Source: an uncultured Eubacteriales bacterium
GTDB lineage: Bacteria; Bacillota; Clostridia; Christensenellales; UMGS416
NCBI GenBank assembly: GCA_900542005.1
Contig: UQLW01000047.1
Span: 1-18,360, forward strand
Length of the DNA: 18,360 nt
Direction: 5' to 3'
Shown piece by piece: positions 6,199-14,938 of the stretch (position 1 is the stretch's first letter; the number at the start of each line of letters is the position of its first letter). Made by a program: the position numbers and the translations under genes. The notes under the pieces are model-generated. The model ran no database searches. It saw only the letters and a list, made by a program, of their open reading frames with translations, and had not been told where the DNA came from.

Positions 6199-7609
6199 TC
6201 CAAAATCTTCTGTTGCCACCGAATTTATCAACGATGAGGAGATCCGGGAAACGCTGGATTGGGCGGACCGGCATAAGTCTGACCGGGCGCTGATCGAGGG
6301 CCTGCTGGACCGGGCGGAGGACTGCAAGGGGTTGTCGCACCGAGAGGCCATGGTGCTTCTGGACTGCGACCTGCCGGATCTCAACAACCGGATCGAGCAG
6401 CTTGCGATGAAGATCAAGCAGCGCTTTTATGGCAACCGTATCGTCATGTTCGCCCCGCTGTATCTCTCCAATTACTGCGTCAACGGCTGCGTATACTGTC
6501 CCTACCATTATAAGAATAAGCATATTGCCCGCAAAAAGCTGACCCAGGAGGATATTGTCCGGGAGGTGACGGCGCTGCAGGATATGGGCCACAAGCGGCT
6601 TGCCCTGGAAACCGGCGAGGATCCTGTCAACAATCCCATTGAGTACATCCTGGAGAGCATCAAGACCATCTATTCCATCAAGCATAAAAACGGCGCCATC
6701 CGCCGGGTCAACGTCAATATTGCCGCGACCACCGTGGAGAACTACCGCAAGCTGAAGGAGGCGGGCATCGGCACCTATATCCTTTTCCAGGAAACCTATC
6801 ATAAGCAATCCTATGAGCAGCTGCATCCCACCGGCCCCAAAAGCAACTATGCCTACCATACCGAGGCCATGGACCGGGCCATGGACGGCGGCATCGACGA
6901 CGTGGGCATCGGCGTGCTCTTTGGGCTGAACCGGTACCGTTATGAGTTCACCGGCCTGCTGATGCACGCCGAGCACCTGGAGGCGGCCAAGGGCGTGGGC
7001 CCCCACACCATCTCTGTGCCCCGCATCCGTGCGGCCGACGACATCAATCCCGAGGATTTCAGCGACGCCATCAGCGACGAGATCTTTGCCAAGATCGTGG
7101 CGGTGCTGCGCATCGCCGTGCCCTATACCGGCATCATCATCTCCACCCGTGAATCGCAAAAAACCCGGGAAAAGGTGCTGCATCTGGGCGTATCGCAGAT
7201 CTCCGGCGGCTCCCGCACCAGCGTGGGCGGCTATGCCGAGGAGGAGCCGGAGGAAGAGAATTCAGCGCAATTTGACCTGAGCGATACCCGCACGCTGGAT
7301 CAGGTGGTGAACTGGCTGCTGGGGATGGGGTATATTCCCAGCTTCTGCACCGCCTGCTACCGGGAGGGCCGTACCGGGGACCGATTCATGAGCCTGGTGA
7401 AGTCGGGGCAGATTGCCAACTGCTGCCAGCCCAACGCCATTATGACGCTGAAAGAGTACCTGGAGGACTATGCTAGCGAGGACACCCGGATCAAAGGCGA
7501 GGCCGTGATCCAAAAGGAACTGGCCAGCATCCCCAATGAGCGGGTACGGGCGCGGGCGATCCAGTATTTGGACGAGCTCAAAGCCGGCAAGCGGGATTTC
7601 CGGTTCTAG
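6191..7609 (+). CDS. hydG: [FeFe]-hydrogenase H-cluster radical SAM maturase HydG
   Basis: This 472-residue radical SAM tyrosine lyase cleaves tyrosine to p-cresol and dehydroglycine, and makes the CO and cyanide ligands on an iron-cysteine synthon for the H-cluster. The SAM cluster cysteines are C96-x3-C100-x2-C103 (NYCVNGCVYC). The auxiliary cluster motif C386-x2-C389-x22-C412 near the C-terminus is what separates HydG from the related thiazole enzyme ThiH. LETGEDP and FQETYHK are further family segments. The ATG at 6191 overlaps the end of hydE by 8 nt, with AAAGG at 6178-6182 as ribosome binding site, and hydF follows 16 nt after the stop. All residues expected for activity are present. 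Confidence 0.97.
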   Translation: MYNPKSSVATEFINDEEIRETLDWADRHKSDRALIEGLLDRAEDCKGLSHREAMVLLDCDLPDLNNRIEQLAMKIKQRFYGNRIVMFAPLYLSNYCVNGCVYCPYHYKNKHIARKKLTQEDIVREVTALQDMGHKRLALETGEDPVNNPIEYILESIKTIYSIKHKNGAIRRVNVNIAATTVENYRKLKEAGIGTYILFQETYHKQSYEQLHPTGPKSNYAYHTEAMDRAMDGGIDDVGIGVLFGLNRYRYEFTGLLMHAEHLEAAKGVGPHTISVPRIRAADDINPEDFSDAISDEIFAKIVAVLRIAVPYTGIIISTRESQKTREKVLHLGVSQISGGSRTSVGGYAEEEPEEENSAQFDLSDTRTLDQVVNWLLGMGYIPSFCTACYREGRTGDRFMSLVKSGQIANCCQPNAIMTLKEYLEDYASEDTRIKGEAVIQKELASIPNERVRARAIQYLDELKAGKRDFRF

Positions 7610-7625
7610 CGGGGGGAGGCGTAAG

Positions 7626-8816
7626 ATGAGTTTAACCCATACGCCCCAATCCAACCGTCTGCACATCGGCGTGTTCGGCCGGCGCAACAGCGGCAAGTCC
7701 TCGCTGGTCAACGCGCTGACCGGGCAGCATACCGCCCTGGTATCCGACGTGGCCGGTACCACGACGGATCCGGTCTATAAGGCCATGGAGATTCATGGGA
7801 TCGGCCCTGTACTGTTCGTGGATACCGCTGGTTTTGACGACGAAGGCGAGCTGGGGGCCATGCGGGTGGAAAAGACCCGTGCGGCGCTGAAAAAGTGCGA
7901 TATTGCCCTGGTGCTGCTTTCCGGCAGGGAGGACCCCCTGGAGAGCCAGTGGCTCAAAACGATCCGCTCCGGCGGATGCTCGGTCATCGCGCTGGTGAAT
8001 AAGGCGGATACCGGCGGCGGCCTATCCGAAAGGTTGAGCTATATTCATAGGGCCTACGGCCTGGAGGCCATACCCGTCAGCGCGAAGCTGGGCCAGGGTA
8101 TGGATAAGGTACGGGAAGCGATCATCCGGGCGATCCCCGAGGATTACGACAGCCGGGATATTACCGGCGGCCTCTGCGGCCCGGGCGACGTGGTGCTGCT
8201 GGTGATGCCCCAGGATATCCAGGCGCCCAAGGGGCGGCTGATCCTGCCGCAGGTACAGACGCTGCGGGAGCTGCTGGATAAGGGCTGCCTGGCCTTCTGC
8301 GTGACGACGGACCGGCTGGCTGAAGCGCTTGGGCGGCTTCAGGCGCCGCCCAAGCTCATCATCACCGACTCACAGGCCTTTGCCCAGGTTCATCCACTGA
8401 AGCCGGAGGGTACGCTTTTAACCTCGTTCTCCGTGCTTTTTGCCGCCCACAAGGGGGATATTGACGCCTTTGTGGCGGGCGCTTCGGCCATTGACCGCCT
8501 GAAGGAGGGATCCCGGGTGCTGATTGCCGAGGCCTGCACCCATGCGCCGCTGACCGAGGACATCGGACGGGAGAAGATACCGCGGCTGCTGCGCAAGCGT
8601 ATCGGGCCGGGGCTGGCGGTCGACCATGTCTCCGGGATGGACTTTCCCCAGGATCTGTCCGGCTATGACCTGATTATTCATTGCGGTGCATGCATGTTTA
8701 ACCGCCGCTATGTCTTATCCAGGGTTGCCCAGGCTGGGGAGCAGGGCGTACCGATCACCAATTATGGCGTGACGATCGCCAAGCTGACGGGAATCCTGGA
8801 TCAGATCGCCTATTAG
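7626..8816 (+). CDS. hydF: [FeFe]-hydrogenase maturation GTPase HydF
   Basis: This 396-residue scaffold protein assembles the di-iron subcluster from the HydE and HydG products and hands it to apo-hydrogenase HydA. The N-terminal GTPase domain shows G1 GRRNSGKSS (18-26), the threonine-rich switch AGTTTDP, G3 DTAGFDD, G4 NKAD and G5 SAK. A dimerisation domain follows. The C-terminal iron-sulfur domain has the HydF motif C304-x-H306 with H352-C353-x2-C356 (CTH ... HCGAC) at spacing like that of Thermotoga HydF. The ATG at 7626 has GGGGAGG 6 nt upstream. It is the last gene of the operon and is followed by a terminator-like hairpin at 8868-8902. Confidence 0.96.
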   Translation: MSLTHTPQSNRLHIGVFGRRNSGKSSLVNALTGQHTALVSDVAGTTTDPVYKAMEIHGIGPVLFVDTAGFDDEGELGAMRVEKTRAALKKCDIALVLLSGREDPLESQWLKTIRSGGCSVIALVNKADTGGGLSERLSYIHRAYGLEAIPVSAKLGQGMDKVREAIIRAIPEDYDSRDITGGLCGPGDVVLLVMPQDIQAPKGRLILPQVQTLRELLDKGCLAFCVTTDRLAEALGRLQAPPKLIITDSQAFAQVHPLKPEGTLLTSFSVLFAAHKGDIDAFVAGASAIDRLKEGSRVLIAEACTHAPLTEDIGREKIPRLLRKRIGPGLAVDHVSGMDFPQDLSGYDLIIHCGACMFNRRYVLSRVAQAGEQGVPITNYGVTIAKLTGILDQIAY

Positions 8817-8867
8817 CGTTCCGATTTGCCCCGGAGGAACCGCTGCCTTTTCCCTATAGATTCATAT

Positions 8868-8902
8868 GGCCGGCCGCGTCCGTCGGGATGGGGCCGGCTT
8901 TT
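8868..8902 (+). terminator. Probable terminator after hydF
   Basis: GCCGGCC (8869-8875) pairs with GGCCGGC (8892-8898) across a 16-nt loop and is followed by TTTT. The stem is GC-rich but the T-run is short, so termination may be partial. Confidence 0.65.
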
Positions 8903-8942
8903 ATATGCAGGCGTATATTTCCCTCTCGGGTGCAGGAGGCTC

Positions 8943-8971
8943 TTGCAAATGCGGCGGGTTTCCGATATGAT
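8943..8971 (+). promoter_or_regulatory. Sigma-A promoter of lepA
   Basis: TTGCAA (8943-8948), a 17-nt spacer and TATGAT (8966-8971) lie between the hydF terminator and lepA, giving a leader of roughly 35 nt. Confidence 0.7.
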
Positions 8972-9011
8972 GAATAGTTGAACCAAGCTAATAAAAGGAG
9001 GCTCCCCCTTT

Positions 9012-10817
9012 ATGTCCCAGCGACAAGCCAATATCCGCAATTTCTGCATCATCGCCCATATCGATCACGGCAAATCCACCCTGGCCGACCGGCTTCTGGA
9101 GCTGACCGGGGTATTCGCCCAGCGGGATATGGAGGAGCAGATCCTTGACTCCATGGACCTGGAGCGGGAGCGAGGCATTACCATCAAGAGTCATCCGGTG
9201 CGGATGGTCTACCGGGATGATGGCGGCCAGGAATATATCTTTAACCTGATCGACACGCCCGGGCATGTGGATTTCAACTATGAGGTATCCCGGGCGCTGG
9301 CTGCCTGCGAGGGCGCGCTCCTGGTGGTGGACGCCAGCCAGGGCATTGAAGCGCAGACCCTGGCCAACGTATACCTGGCCCTGGAGCACGACCTGGAGGT
9401 CATCCCTGTCATCAACAAAATCGACCTGCCCTCGGCCGATGTGGAGGGCACCCGGAAGATGATCGAGGATGTAATCGGCCTGGACGCCTCCATGGCCCCG
9501 GCTGTATCGGCCAAGGACGGCACCAACATGGGCGAGGTGCTGGAGCAGGTGGCCCAGCTGCTTCCTCCGCCCCACGGCGAGGAGGAGGCCCCGCTGAAGG
9601 CGCTGATCTTTGACTCCTACTATGATAACTATAAGGGCGCTATTTGCTACATCCGCGTGGTGGACGGTGCAATCCGCCCGGGTATGCGGATGCGGATGAT
9701 GTCCACCGGCAAGGAATTTGAGGTGACGGAGGTCGGCGTGTTCCGTCCCAACTGGTCGCCCAGCCAGCAGCTCTTAGCCGGCGAGGTGGGCTATGTGGCC
9801 GCCTCCATCAAGAATGTGGCGGAAACACGGGTGGGCGATACCATTACCGACGCCGCGAACCCTGCCAGCGAGCCGCTGCCGGGCTACAAGGAGGTTAGCC
9901 CCATGGTGTACTGCGGCATCTATCCTGCCGACGGCGCCCATTATGAGGATGTGCGGGACGCATTGGAAAAGCTGAAGCTGAACGACGCCTCGCTGTGCTT
10001 CGAGCCGGAGACCTCCTCGGCGCTGGGCTTTGGCTTCCGGTGCGGCTTTTTGGGCCTTCTGCATATGGAGATCATCCAGGAGCGGCTGGAGCGGGAATTT
10101 GACCTGGACCTTGTCACGACGGCCCCCAGCGTAATCTATCATGTGGTCAAGGGAAACGGCGAGGTCTTGCATATCGACAACCCGGCCAACCTGCCCGACC
10201 CCTCCGAGATTGACTACATGGAGGAGCCCATCGTAACGGCGCATGTCATTACGCCTACCGATTATGTGGGCGTGATTATGGACCTGTGCCAGGAAAAGCG
10301 CGGAACCTTTATCACCATGGATTATCTGGAGGCGGACCGGGTGCAGATTACCTATGAGCTGCCGCTGAATGAGATTATTTATGATTTCTTTGACGCCATC
10401 AAGTCCCGTACCCGGGGCTATGCCTCGCTGGACTACGAGATGAAGGAATACCGCCAAAGCGAGCTCGTAAAGCTGGATATTATGCTCAATGGCGATATCT
10501 GCGACGCCTTAAGCACCATTGTCCACAAGGACAAGGCCTATGCCAGGGGCCGCCGGCTGGCGGAGAAGCTGGTGGAGGTTATCCCGCGGCAGATGTTTGA
10601 AATCCCGATCCAGGCGGCGGTGGGCGGCAAGATCATCGCCCGTGAAACCGTGCGGGCCTACCGCAAGGACGTGCTGGCCAAATGCTACGGCGGCGATATT
10701 TCCCGCAAGAAGAAGCTGCTGGAGAAGCAGAAGGAGGGCAAGAAGCGTATGCGCCAGGTCGGCACCGTGCAGGTGCCCTCGGAAGCGTTCATGAGCGTGC
10801 TGCGGATCGATTCCTAG
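9012..10817 (+). CDS. lepA: Elongation factor 4 (LepA), ribosome-associated GTPase
   Basis: At 601 residues this is full length for LepA/EF4, a translational GTPase that acts on the ribosome and has been linked to back-translocation and 30S assembly. The GTPase motifs are AHIDHGKS (15-22), DTPGHVDFNYE and NKID. The LepA-specific features are GFRCGFLGLLHMEIIQERLERE in the domain V-like part (about 340-360) and a basic C-terminal domain with SRKKKLLEKQKEGKKRM, which contacts the tRNA/peptidyl transferase region. AAGGAGG (8995-9001) lies 10 nt before the ATG. It has its own promoter and a strong terminator, so it appears monocistronic here, whereas in many Firmicutes hemW follows directly. Confidence 0.98.
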   Translation: MSQRQANIRNFCIIAHIDHGKSTLADRLLELTGVFAQRDMEEQILDSMDLERERGITIKSHPVRMVYRDDGGQEYIFNLIDTPGHVDFNYEVSRALAACEGALLVVDASQGIEAQTLANVYLALEHDLEVIPVINKIDLPSADVEGTRKMIEDVIGLDASMAPAVSAKDGTNMGEVLEQVAQLLPPPHGEEEAPLKALIFDSYYDNYKGAICYIRVVDGAIRPGMRMRMMSTGKEFEVTEVGVFRPNWSPSQQLLAGEVGYVAASIKNVAETRVGDTITDAANPASEPLPGYKEVSPMVYCGIYPADGAHYEDVRDALEKLKLNDASLCFEPETSSALGFGFRCGFLGLLHMEIIQERLEREFDLDLVTTAPSVIYHVVKGNGEVLHIDNPANLPDPSEIDYMEEPIVTAHVITPTDYVGVIMDLCQEKRGTFITMDYLEADRVQITYELPLNEIIYDFFDAIKSRTRGYASLDYEMKEYRQSELVKLDIMLNGDICDALSTIVHKDKAYARGRRLAEKLVEVIPRQMFEIPIQAAVGGKIIARETVRAYRKDVLAKCYGGDISRKKKLLEKQKEGKKRMRQVGTVQVPSEAFMSVLRIDS

Positions 10818-10833
10818 GCAGGGGATCCGCTTG

Positions 10834-10863
10834 GCCGGAGGCGGCGAGCCTCCGGCTATTTTT
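10834..10863 (+). terminator. Rho-independent terminator after lepA
   Basis: A perfect 9-bp stem (GCCGGAGGC at 10834-10842 with GCCTCCGGC at 10848-10856), a 5-nt loop and a TATTTTT tract, 16 nt after the lepA stop. Confidence 0.9.
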
Positions 10864-10874
10864 CTTCCTTTTGA

Positions 10875-10940
10875 ATCGTTAGGGACCTTGTAATTAGACT
10901 GGGCGCAGGGTATAATGTTGATCATAAGGCACCTAACGAA
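10875..10940 (+). promoter_or_regulatory. Inverted pair of 15-bp sites flanking the marR promoter, candidate MarR operators
   Basis: The 15-mer at 10875-10889 (ATCGTTAGGGACCTT) and the reverse complement of 10926-10940 (TTCGTTAGGTGCCTT) agree at 12 of 15 positions, including a perfect CGTTAGG/CCTAACG arm. Each also contains an AGGNNCCT palindromic core. One site overlaps the -35 box and the other lies at or just after the transcription start. This is the arrangement expected for autorepression by the MarR-type protein encoded next, but binding is inferred. Confidence 0.5.
10888..10916 (+). promoter_or_regulatory. Sigma-A promoter of the MarR-ABC-hemW unit
   Basis: TTGTAA (10888-10893), a 17-nt spacer and a perfect TATAAT (10911-10916). 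I see no other promoter before the stop of hemW, so this promoter may serve the regulator, both ABC genes and hemW. Confidence 0.8.
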
Positions 10941-10962
10941 CGAAGGGAGGCAGGGGAATCCT

Positions 10963-11394
10963 ATGGGAGAGGCACCGGCGCTGGCGCTGTTTCGGCTGTT
11001 CCATCAGTGCGCCCACCGCATGAACCGGATGGGGAAATACCGGGGGCAGGGCAGGCTGCTCCTTCTGCTGGAGGATGAGGGGACGCTGACCCAGCGGGCG
11101 CTCATTGAGATAACCGGCCGCCGGTCGGCTACCCTGAGCGAGCAGCTGGAGAGCATGGAGAAGGCGGGGTGGATCACCCGGGAGAAGAACGCCGCCGACA
11201 AACGCAATATTGACCTGGCCCTGACGCCGCTGGGGCGGCAGGCAGCCGGTGAGGTGCGGGCATGGCAGGCAGCGCATGCCGAGGCACTCTTTGGCGTGCT
11301 GGATGAAAAGGAGCAGGACAGCCTCTGTAGGCTGCTGCAAAAGCTTTCGGGCGCCTGGGCGGAAATGGCGCGGCAGAAGGAGGCGGGCGAATGA
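10963..11394 (+). CDS. MarR-family transcriptional regulator
   Basis: This 143-residue winged-helix protein contains GTLTQRALIEITGRRSATLSEQ as the helix-turn-helix (about residues 44-65), LESMEKAGWITREKNAADKRNIDLALTPLG as the wing (about 66-96; the DKRN and LTPLG elements are typical of MarR), and helical ends for dimerisation. It probably represses the downstream exporter genes and itself, and is released by small hydrophobic or toxic ligands. The ATG at 10963 is preferred over the in-frame ATG at 10915, because that one overlaps the -10 box. GGGAGG at 10945-10950 or AGGGG at 10952-10956 would be the ribosome binding site. Its stop overlaps the first ABC gene as ATGA, so the genes are translationally coupled. 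Confidence 0.9.
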   Translation: MGEAPALALFRLFHQCAHRMNRMGKYRGQGRLLLLLEDEGTLTQRALIEITGRRSATLSEQLESMEKAGWITREKNAADKRNIDLALTPLGRQAAGEVRAWQAAHAEALFGVLDEKEQDSLCRLLQKLSGAWAEMARQKEAGE

Positions 11395-13106
11395 AGCTGA
11401 TGCTGCGCTATATCAAAAGGCATCTTGGTATGTTCTTTACAGCTATCGGTTTCCTGTGCGTGGAGGCCATGGCCGATCTGCTCCAGCCCACCTTCATGGC
11501 CCATATTGTGGACGAAGGCGTCAAGGGCGCGGATCTTTCGGTCATTCTTCGCTATGGGCTGATCATGGTGGGGATTGCGGCAATGGGCGCGGTAGGCGCG
11601 GTGATGCGCAATATCTATGCCAGCCGCACCTCCCAGACCATCGGTATGGAGCTGCGGGGAGACATCTACCGCAAGGTGCAGACGCTGTCCTTTGAGAATA
11701 TTGACCGGCTGCAGCCGGCCTCCATCATCACCCGCATCACCAACGATGTGACGCAGATCCAGGAGTTCATCAATGGCTGCATGCGCATCATGATAAAAGC
11801 GCCGATCACCTGCGTAGGCGCGATTGTCCTGATTATCGTCCAAACGCCGCGGCAGATCCCGGTTATGGCGGTGATCCTGGCGGTAGCGGCGGCGCTGATC
11901 GCCGCCAATATGAAGCTGGGCTATCCGCGCTTTGGCAACCTGCAGCGGAAGCTGGACCGGCTGAACAATGTGAGCCGGGAGTTTTTATCCTCCATCCGGG
12001 TGGTGAAGGCCTTCCATGCCGAGAGGCAGGAGCAGGATAAGTTTTAATCGGCCTCCTGTGAGCTGGCCGGCGCCGGCGTATCGGCCATGCGGGTGATGGC
12101 AGTATTCGCGCCGCTTATCAATCTGGCGGTGAACCTGGGGATTATTGTGCTGCTTTGGACTTCCCAGAACCGGCAGAGCGGCGAGATTGGCCGCCTGATG
12201 GCCTCGGTGAACTACATGACCCAGGTTCTGTTTGCCCTCGGTATGGTGTCCAATATCCTTAATACAGCGGTGCGGGCGATGGCTTCCTCCCAGCGTGTCA
12301 GCGAGATCCTGGAGCAGACGCCGGCCCAAAAGGCGCCCGAGCATCCGTTGACGCCGGCCATTCAGGGCGGCCTGGCCTTTGAGGATGTTTCCTTCGCCTA
12401 TGCGGGCGCGGGCCAGAAGGCCCTGCGCCATGTGACCTTCCATGCGGCGCCGGGCGAGACCATCGGCATCATCGGGCCCACAGGATCGGGCAAAACCACG
12501 CTGGTGAACCTGGTTCCCCGCTTTTACGACGCTACGGCGGGGCGCGTGCTGCTGGATGGGGTGGATGTCACCCAGATTGAGAGTAGGAGGCTGCGGGAGG
12601 CGGTGGCCGTCGTCCCGCAGAAGGCGCTGCTCTTTTCCGGGACCATCGCGGAGAACCTGCGCTGGGGCAGGGAGGACGCGACCGACGGGCAGCTTCGGGC
12701 AGCCGCCCGGGCTGCCTGCGCGGAGGAATTCATTGATTCGGCGCAGCAGGGCTATGAGACGTTGCTGGGCCAGGGCGGCGTCAACCTTTCCGGCGGCCAG
12801 AAGCAGCGCCTGGCCCTGGCGCGGGCGCTGGTGCGCAACCCGCGGATCCTGATCCTGGACGACTGCACCAGCGCGCTGGACGCAGATACCGAGGCGGCGG
12901 TGCTGAAGGGGCTGCGCCGGCAGGCGGCGGGCATGACCGTGCTGCTCATCAGCCAGCGCATTGCTACGGTCATGCGTACCGACCGGATCCTGTGCCTGGA
13001 AAACGGGGCTGTTATGGGGTTTGGCACCCATGATGAGCTGATGGAGTCATGCGCTGCCTACAGATCGATTTATGCTTCGCAGATTGGAGGTGGGCGCGAT
13101 GTCTGA
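11391..13106 (+). pseudogene. ABC exporter half-transporter (TM287/BmrC-like subunit) interrupted by an in-frame TAA
   Basis: The reading frame from ATG 11391 to TGA 13106 would encode about 571 residues, the normal size of an ABC exporter half (six membrane helices plus one nucleotide-binding domain). It is broken by TAA at 12045-12047 after residue 218. The first part covers the first membrane helices and ends in FLSSIRVVKAFHAE; the rest, in the same frame, continues with the remaining helices, Walker A GPTGSGKTT (about codons 362-370), signature LSGGQ (466-470) and Walker B ILILDD. The residue after Walker B is D491, not the catalytic Glu, and the switch histidine is Q522 (ISQRIAT). These are the marks of the degenerate-site subunit of heterodimeric exporters. 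No ribosome binding site precedes the downstream ATG at 12087. The gene is either truly inactivated or affected by a sequence error. Confidence 0.8.
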
Positions 13107-14913
13107 CCGCCCCATGACGCCGCCGCCGGCCCAAATGGGCGGCGGTGTGGGCCGGGCCGGGCGCGGCAGGCCGGTGGAGAAGCCCAAGGACCTCAGGGGT
13201 ACGCTGGCGCGGCTATGGCGGCTGACGCAAGGCCGGCGCAAGGGCCTGGGCTGGATCCTGCTGCTCTCCGCGCTGACCTCAGTTTCAGCCATTCTTTCCC
13301 CGCTGGTGATCGGTGAGGCGGTTAACGCCCTGGACAGCGGCAGCCCGGCGCAGCTGCTGCTGATCGTGCTGCTGGGCCTGTATCTGAGCGATTGGCTGGT
13401 TCGCTTCCTGCAGCAGTTCTTCATGGCTTCCATTGGGCAGCGGATGATCCACCATATCCGGACGACCCTATTCGGCGTGATGAAGCGGCTGCCGCTGGCT
13501 TTCTTCGACCGCCGCCAGCATGGCGAGCTGATGAGCCGGCTGACCAACGATGTGGACAACATCAGCAATACCCTGTCCAACTCGCTGACCCAGCTGCTCA
13601 CCTACTTCTTTACCATCGTGGGCATCCTCTTTATCATGCTTTGGCTGAACGTGCCGCTTACCCTGCTTTCGCTGGCAACGGTGGGCCTGATCTTCCTGCT
13701 GACCCGAACCATTACCCGGCGCACCCGCAGGATGTTTGCCGAGCAGCAGAAGATCCTGGGTAAGCTCAACGGGCAGATTGAGGAGAGCATATCCGGGCTT
13801 AACGTGGTAAAGGCCTTCTGCCGTGAAGCGCAGATGGTGGAGCAATTCGATGAGAGCAACGAAGCGCTGCGCAGGGTCGCTACCCAGGCCCTGATTTGGT
13901 CCGGCTACCTGATGCCCATTACCAACGTCATCAACAACTTTAACTTCGTCTTTATCTCCATACTCAGCGGTGTGTTTGCCGTGCAGGGCTGGATCTCCAT
14001 CGGCATGATTTCCAGCTTTTTGCTGTATGCCCGCCAGTTCTCCCGGCCTTTCGTGGAGATTGCCAATATCTATAATAACTTCCAGACGGCCGTCGCCGGG
14101 GCGGAGCGGATCTTTGAGATCCTGGACGAGCAGCCGGAGCCGGAGGATGCGCCTGGCGCGCTGCCGCTGGCAGCGCCCAGGGGGGATATTGTGCTGGATC
14201 ATGTGACCTTTGGCTATACGCCGGATAGGCCCATACTTCAGGATGTGTCCCTCCACATCCCCGCCGGGACAAAGGCCGCCATTGTAGGCCCCACCGGCGC
14301 GGGAAAGACCACCATCATCAATCTGCTGACCCGCTTTTACGACGTAAGCGGCGGCAGTATCCGGCTGGATGGGCACGAGCTGCGGGACTACCAGCTGCAG
14401 CAGCTGCGCCAATGCTTCGGCGTGGTGCTGCAGGATACGGCGCTATTCGCTGTGCCGGTGCGGGACAATATCCGCTATGGGCGGGAGCAGGCCACCCAGG
14501 CGCAGGTGGAGGAGGCGGCCCGGATCGCCGGGGCCGACGCCTTTATTCGCCGCCTCCCCGATGGCTATGACACGGTGCTGGCCCAGGGCGGGGCGGAGCT
14601 TAGCCAGGGGGAGCGGCAGCTGCTGACCATCGCCCGCGCCGTACTGGCGGACGCACCGATCCTGATCCTCGACGAGGCTACAAGCTCCGTCGATACGGTG
14701 ACGGAGCAGAAGATCCGCCGGGCGATGCTGAAAATTACCGAGGGGCGTACCTCCTTTATCATTGCCCACCGGCTTTCGACCATCCGCGATTCCGACGTGA
14801 TTATCCTGATTGAGGGCGGAAGGATTGCTGAACAGGGCACCCATGAAGCGCTGATGGCGCTGAACGGACGGTACGCCTCCATGTACCGCACCCAGACCGG
14901 CGGGTACGAATGA
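13099..14913 (+). CDS. ABC exporter half-transporter (TM288/BmrD-like subunit), ATP-binding and permease
   Basis: This 604-residue half-transporter has a proline/glycine-rich N-terminal tail (residues 1-35, typical of this subfamily), six membrane helices (about 50-320), and a nucleotide-binding domain. That domain has Walker A GPTGAGKTT (397-405), signature LSQGE (501-505), Walker B ILILDE with catalytic E526, and switch H557 (IIAHRLST). The second signature position is Q instead of G, while Walker B and the switch are canonical. This is the pattern of the catalytic partner in heterodimeric exporters, and it complements the degenerate subunit encoded upstream. It would export drugs, lipids or peptides; the substrate is not readable. 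Its ATG overlaps the end of the first ABC gene by 8 nt, with TTGGAGG 8 nt upstream. If the first gene is dead, this subunit may be without a partner. Confidence 0.92.
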   Translation: MSDRPMTPPPAQMGGGVGRAGRGRPVEKPKDLRGTLARLWRLTQGRRKGLGWILLLSALTSVSAILSPLVIGEAVNALDSGSPAQLLLIVLLGLYLSDWLVRFLQQFFMASIGQRMIHHIRTTLFGVMKRLPLAFFDRRQHGELMSRLTNDVDNISNTLSNSLTQLLTYFFTIVGILFIMLWLNVPLTLLSLATVGLIFLLTRTITRRTRRMFAEQQKILGKLNGQIEESISGLNVVKAFCREAQMVEQFDESNEALRRVATQALIWSGYLMPITNVINNFNFVFISILSGVFAVQGWISIGMISSFLLYARQFSRPFVEIANIYNNFQTAVAGAERIFEILDEQPEPEDAPGALPLAAPRGDIVLDHVTFGYTPDRPILQDVSLHIPAGTKAAIVGPTGAGKTTIINLLTRFYDVSGGSIRLDGHELRDYQLQQLRQCFGVVLQDTALFAVPVRDNIRYGREQATQAQVEEAARIAGADAFIRRLPDGYDTVLAQGGAELSQGERQLLTIARAVLADAPILILDEATSSVDTVTEQKIRRAMLKITEGRTSFIIAHRLSTIRDSDVIILIEGGRIAEQGTHEALMALNGRYASMYRTQTGGYE

Positions 14914-14938
14914 CCACGGGGATGAAAGGAGCGTAAGC

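Noticed and set aside
5834..7183. Long minus-strand open frame of about 449 codons opposite hydE/hydG
   Set aside because: It is antisense to two clearly conserved enzymes, has no family resemblance, and such frames are common opposite GC-rich genes.
11985..13031. Minus-strand open frame of about 348 codons opposite the first ABC gene
   Set aside because: Shadow of the conserved ABC frame; composition is biased and no domain is recognisable.
11391..13106. Translational recoding of the stop codon (selenocysteine or pyrrolysine)
   Set aside because: The stop is TAA, whereas these systems use TGA and TAG, and no catalytic position is involved.
13468..14412. Minus-strand open frame of about 314 codons opposite the second ABC gene
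   Set aside because: No motif, no ribosome binding site noted, and the opposite strand encodes a full transporter.
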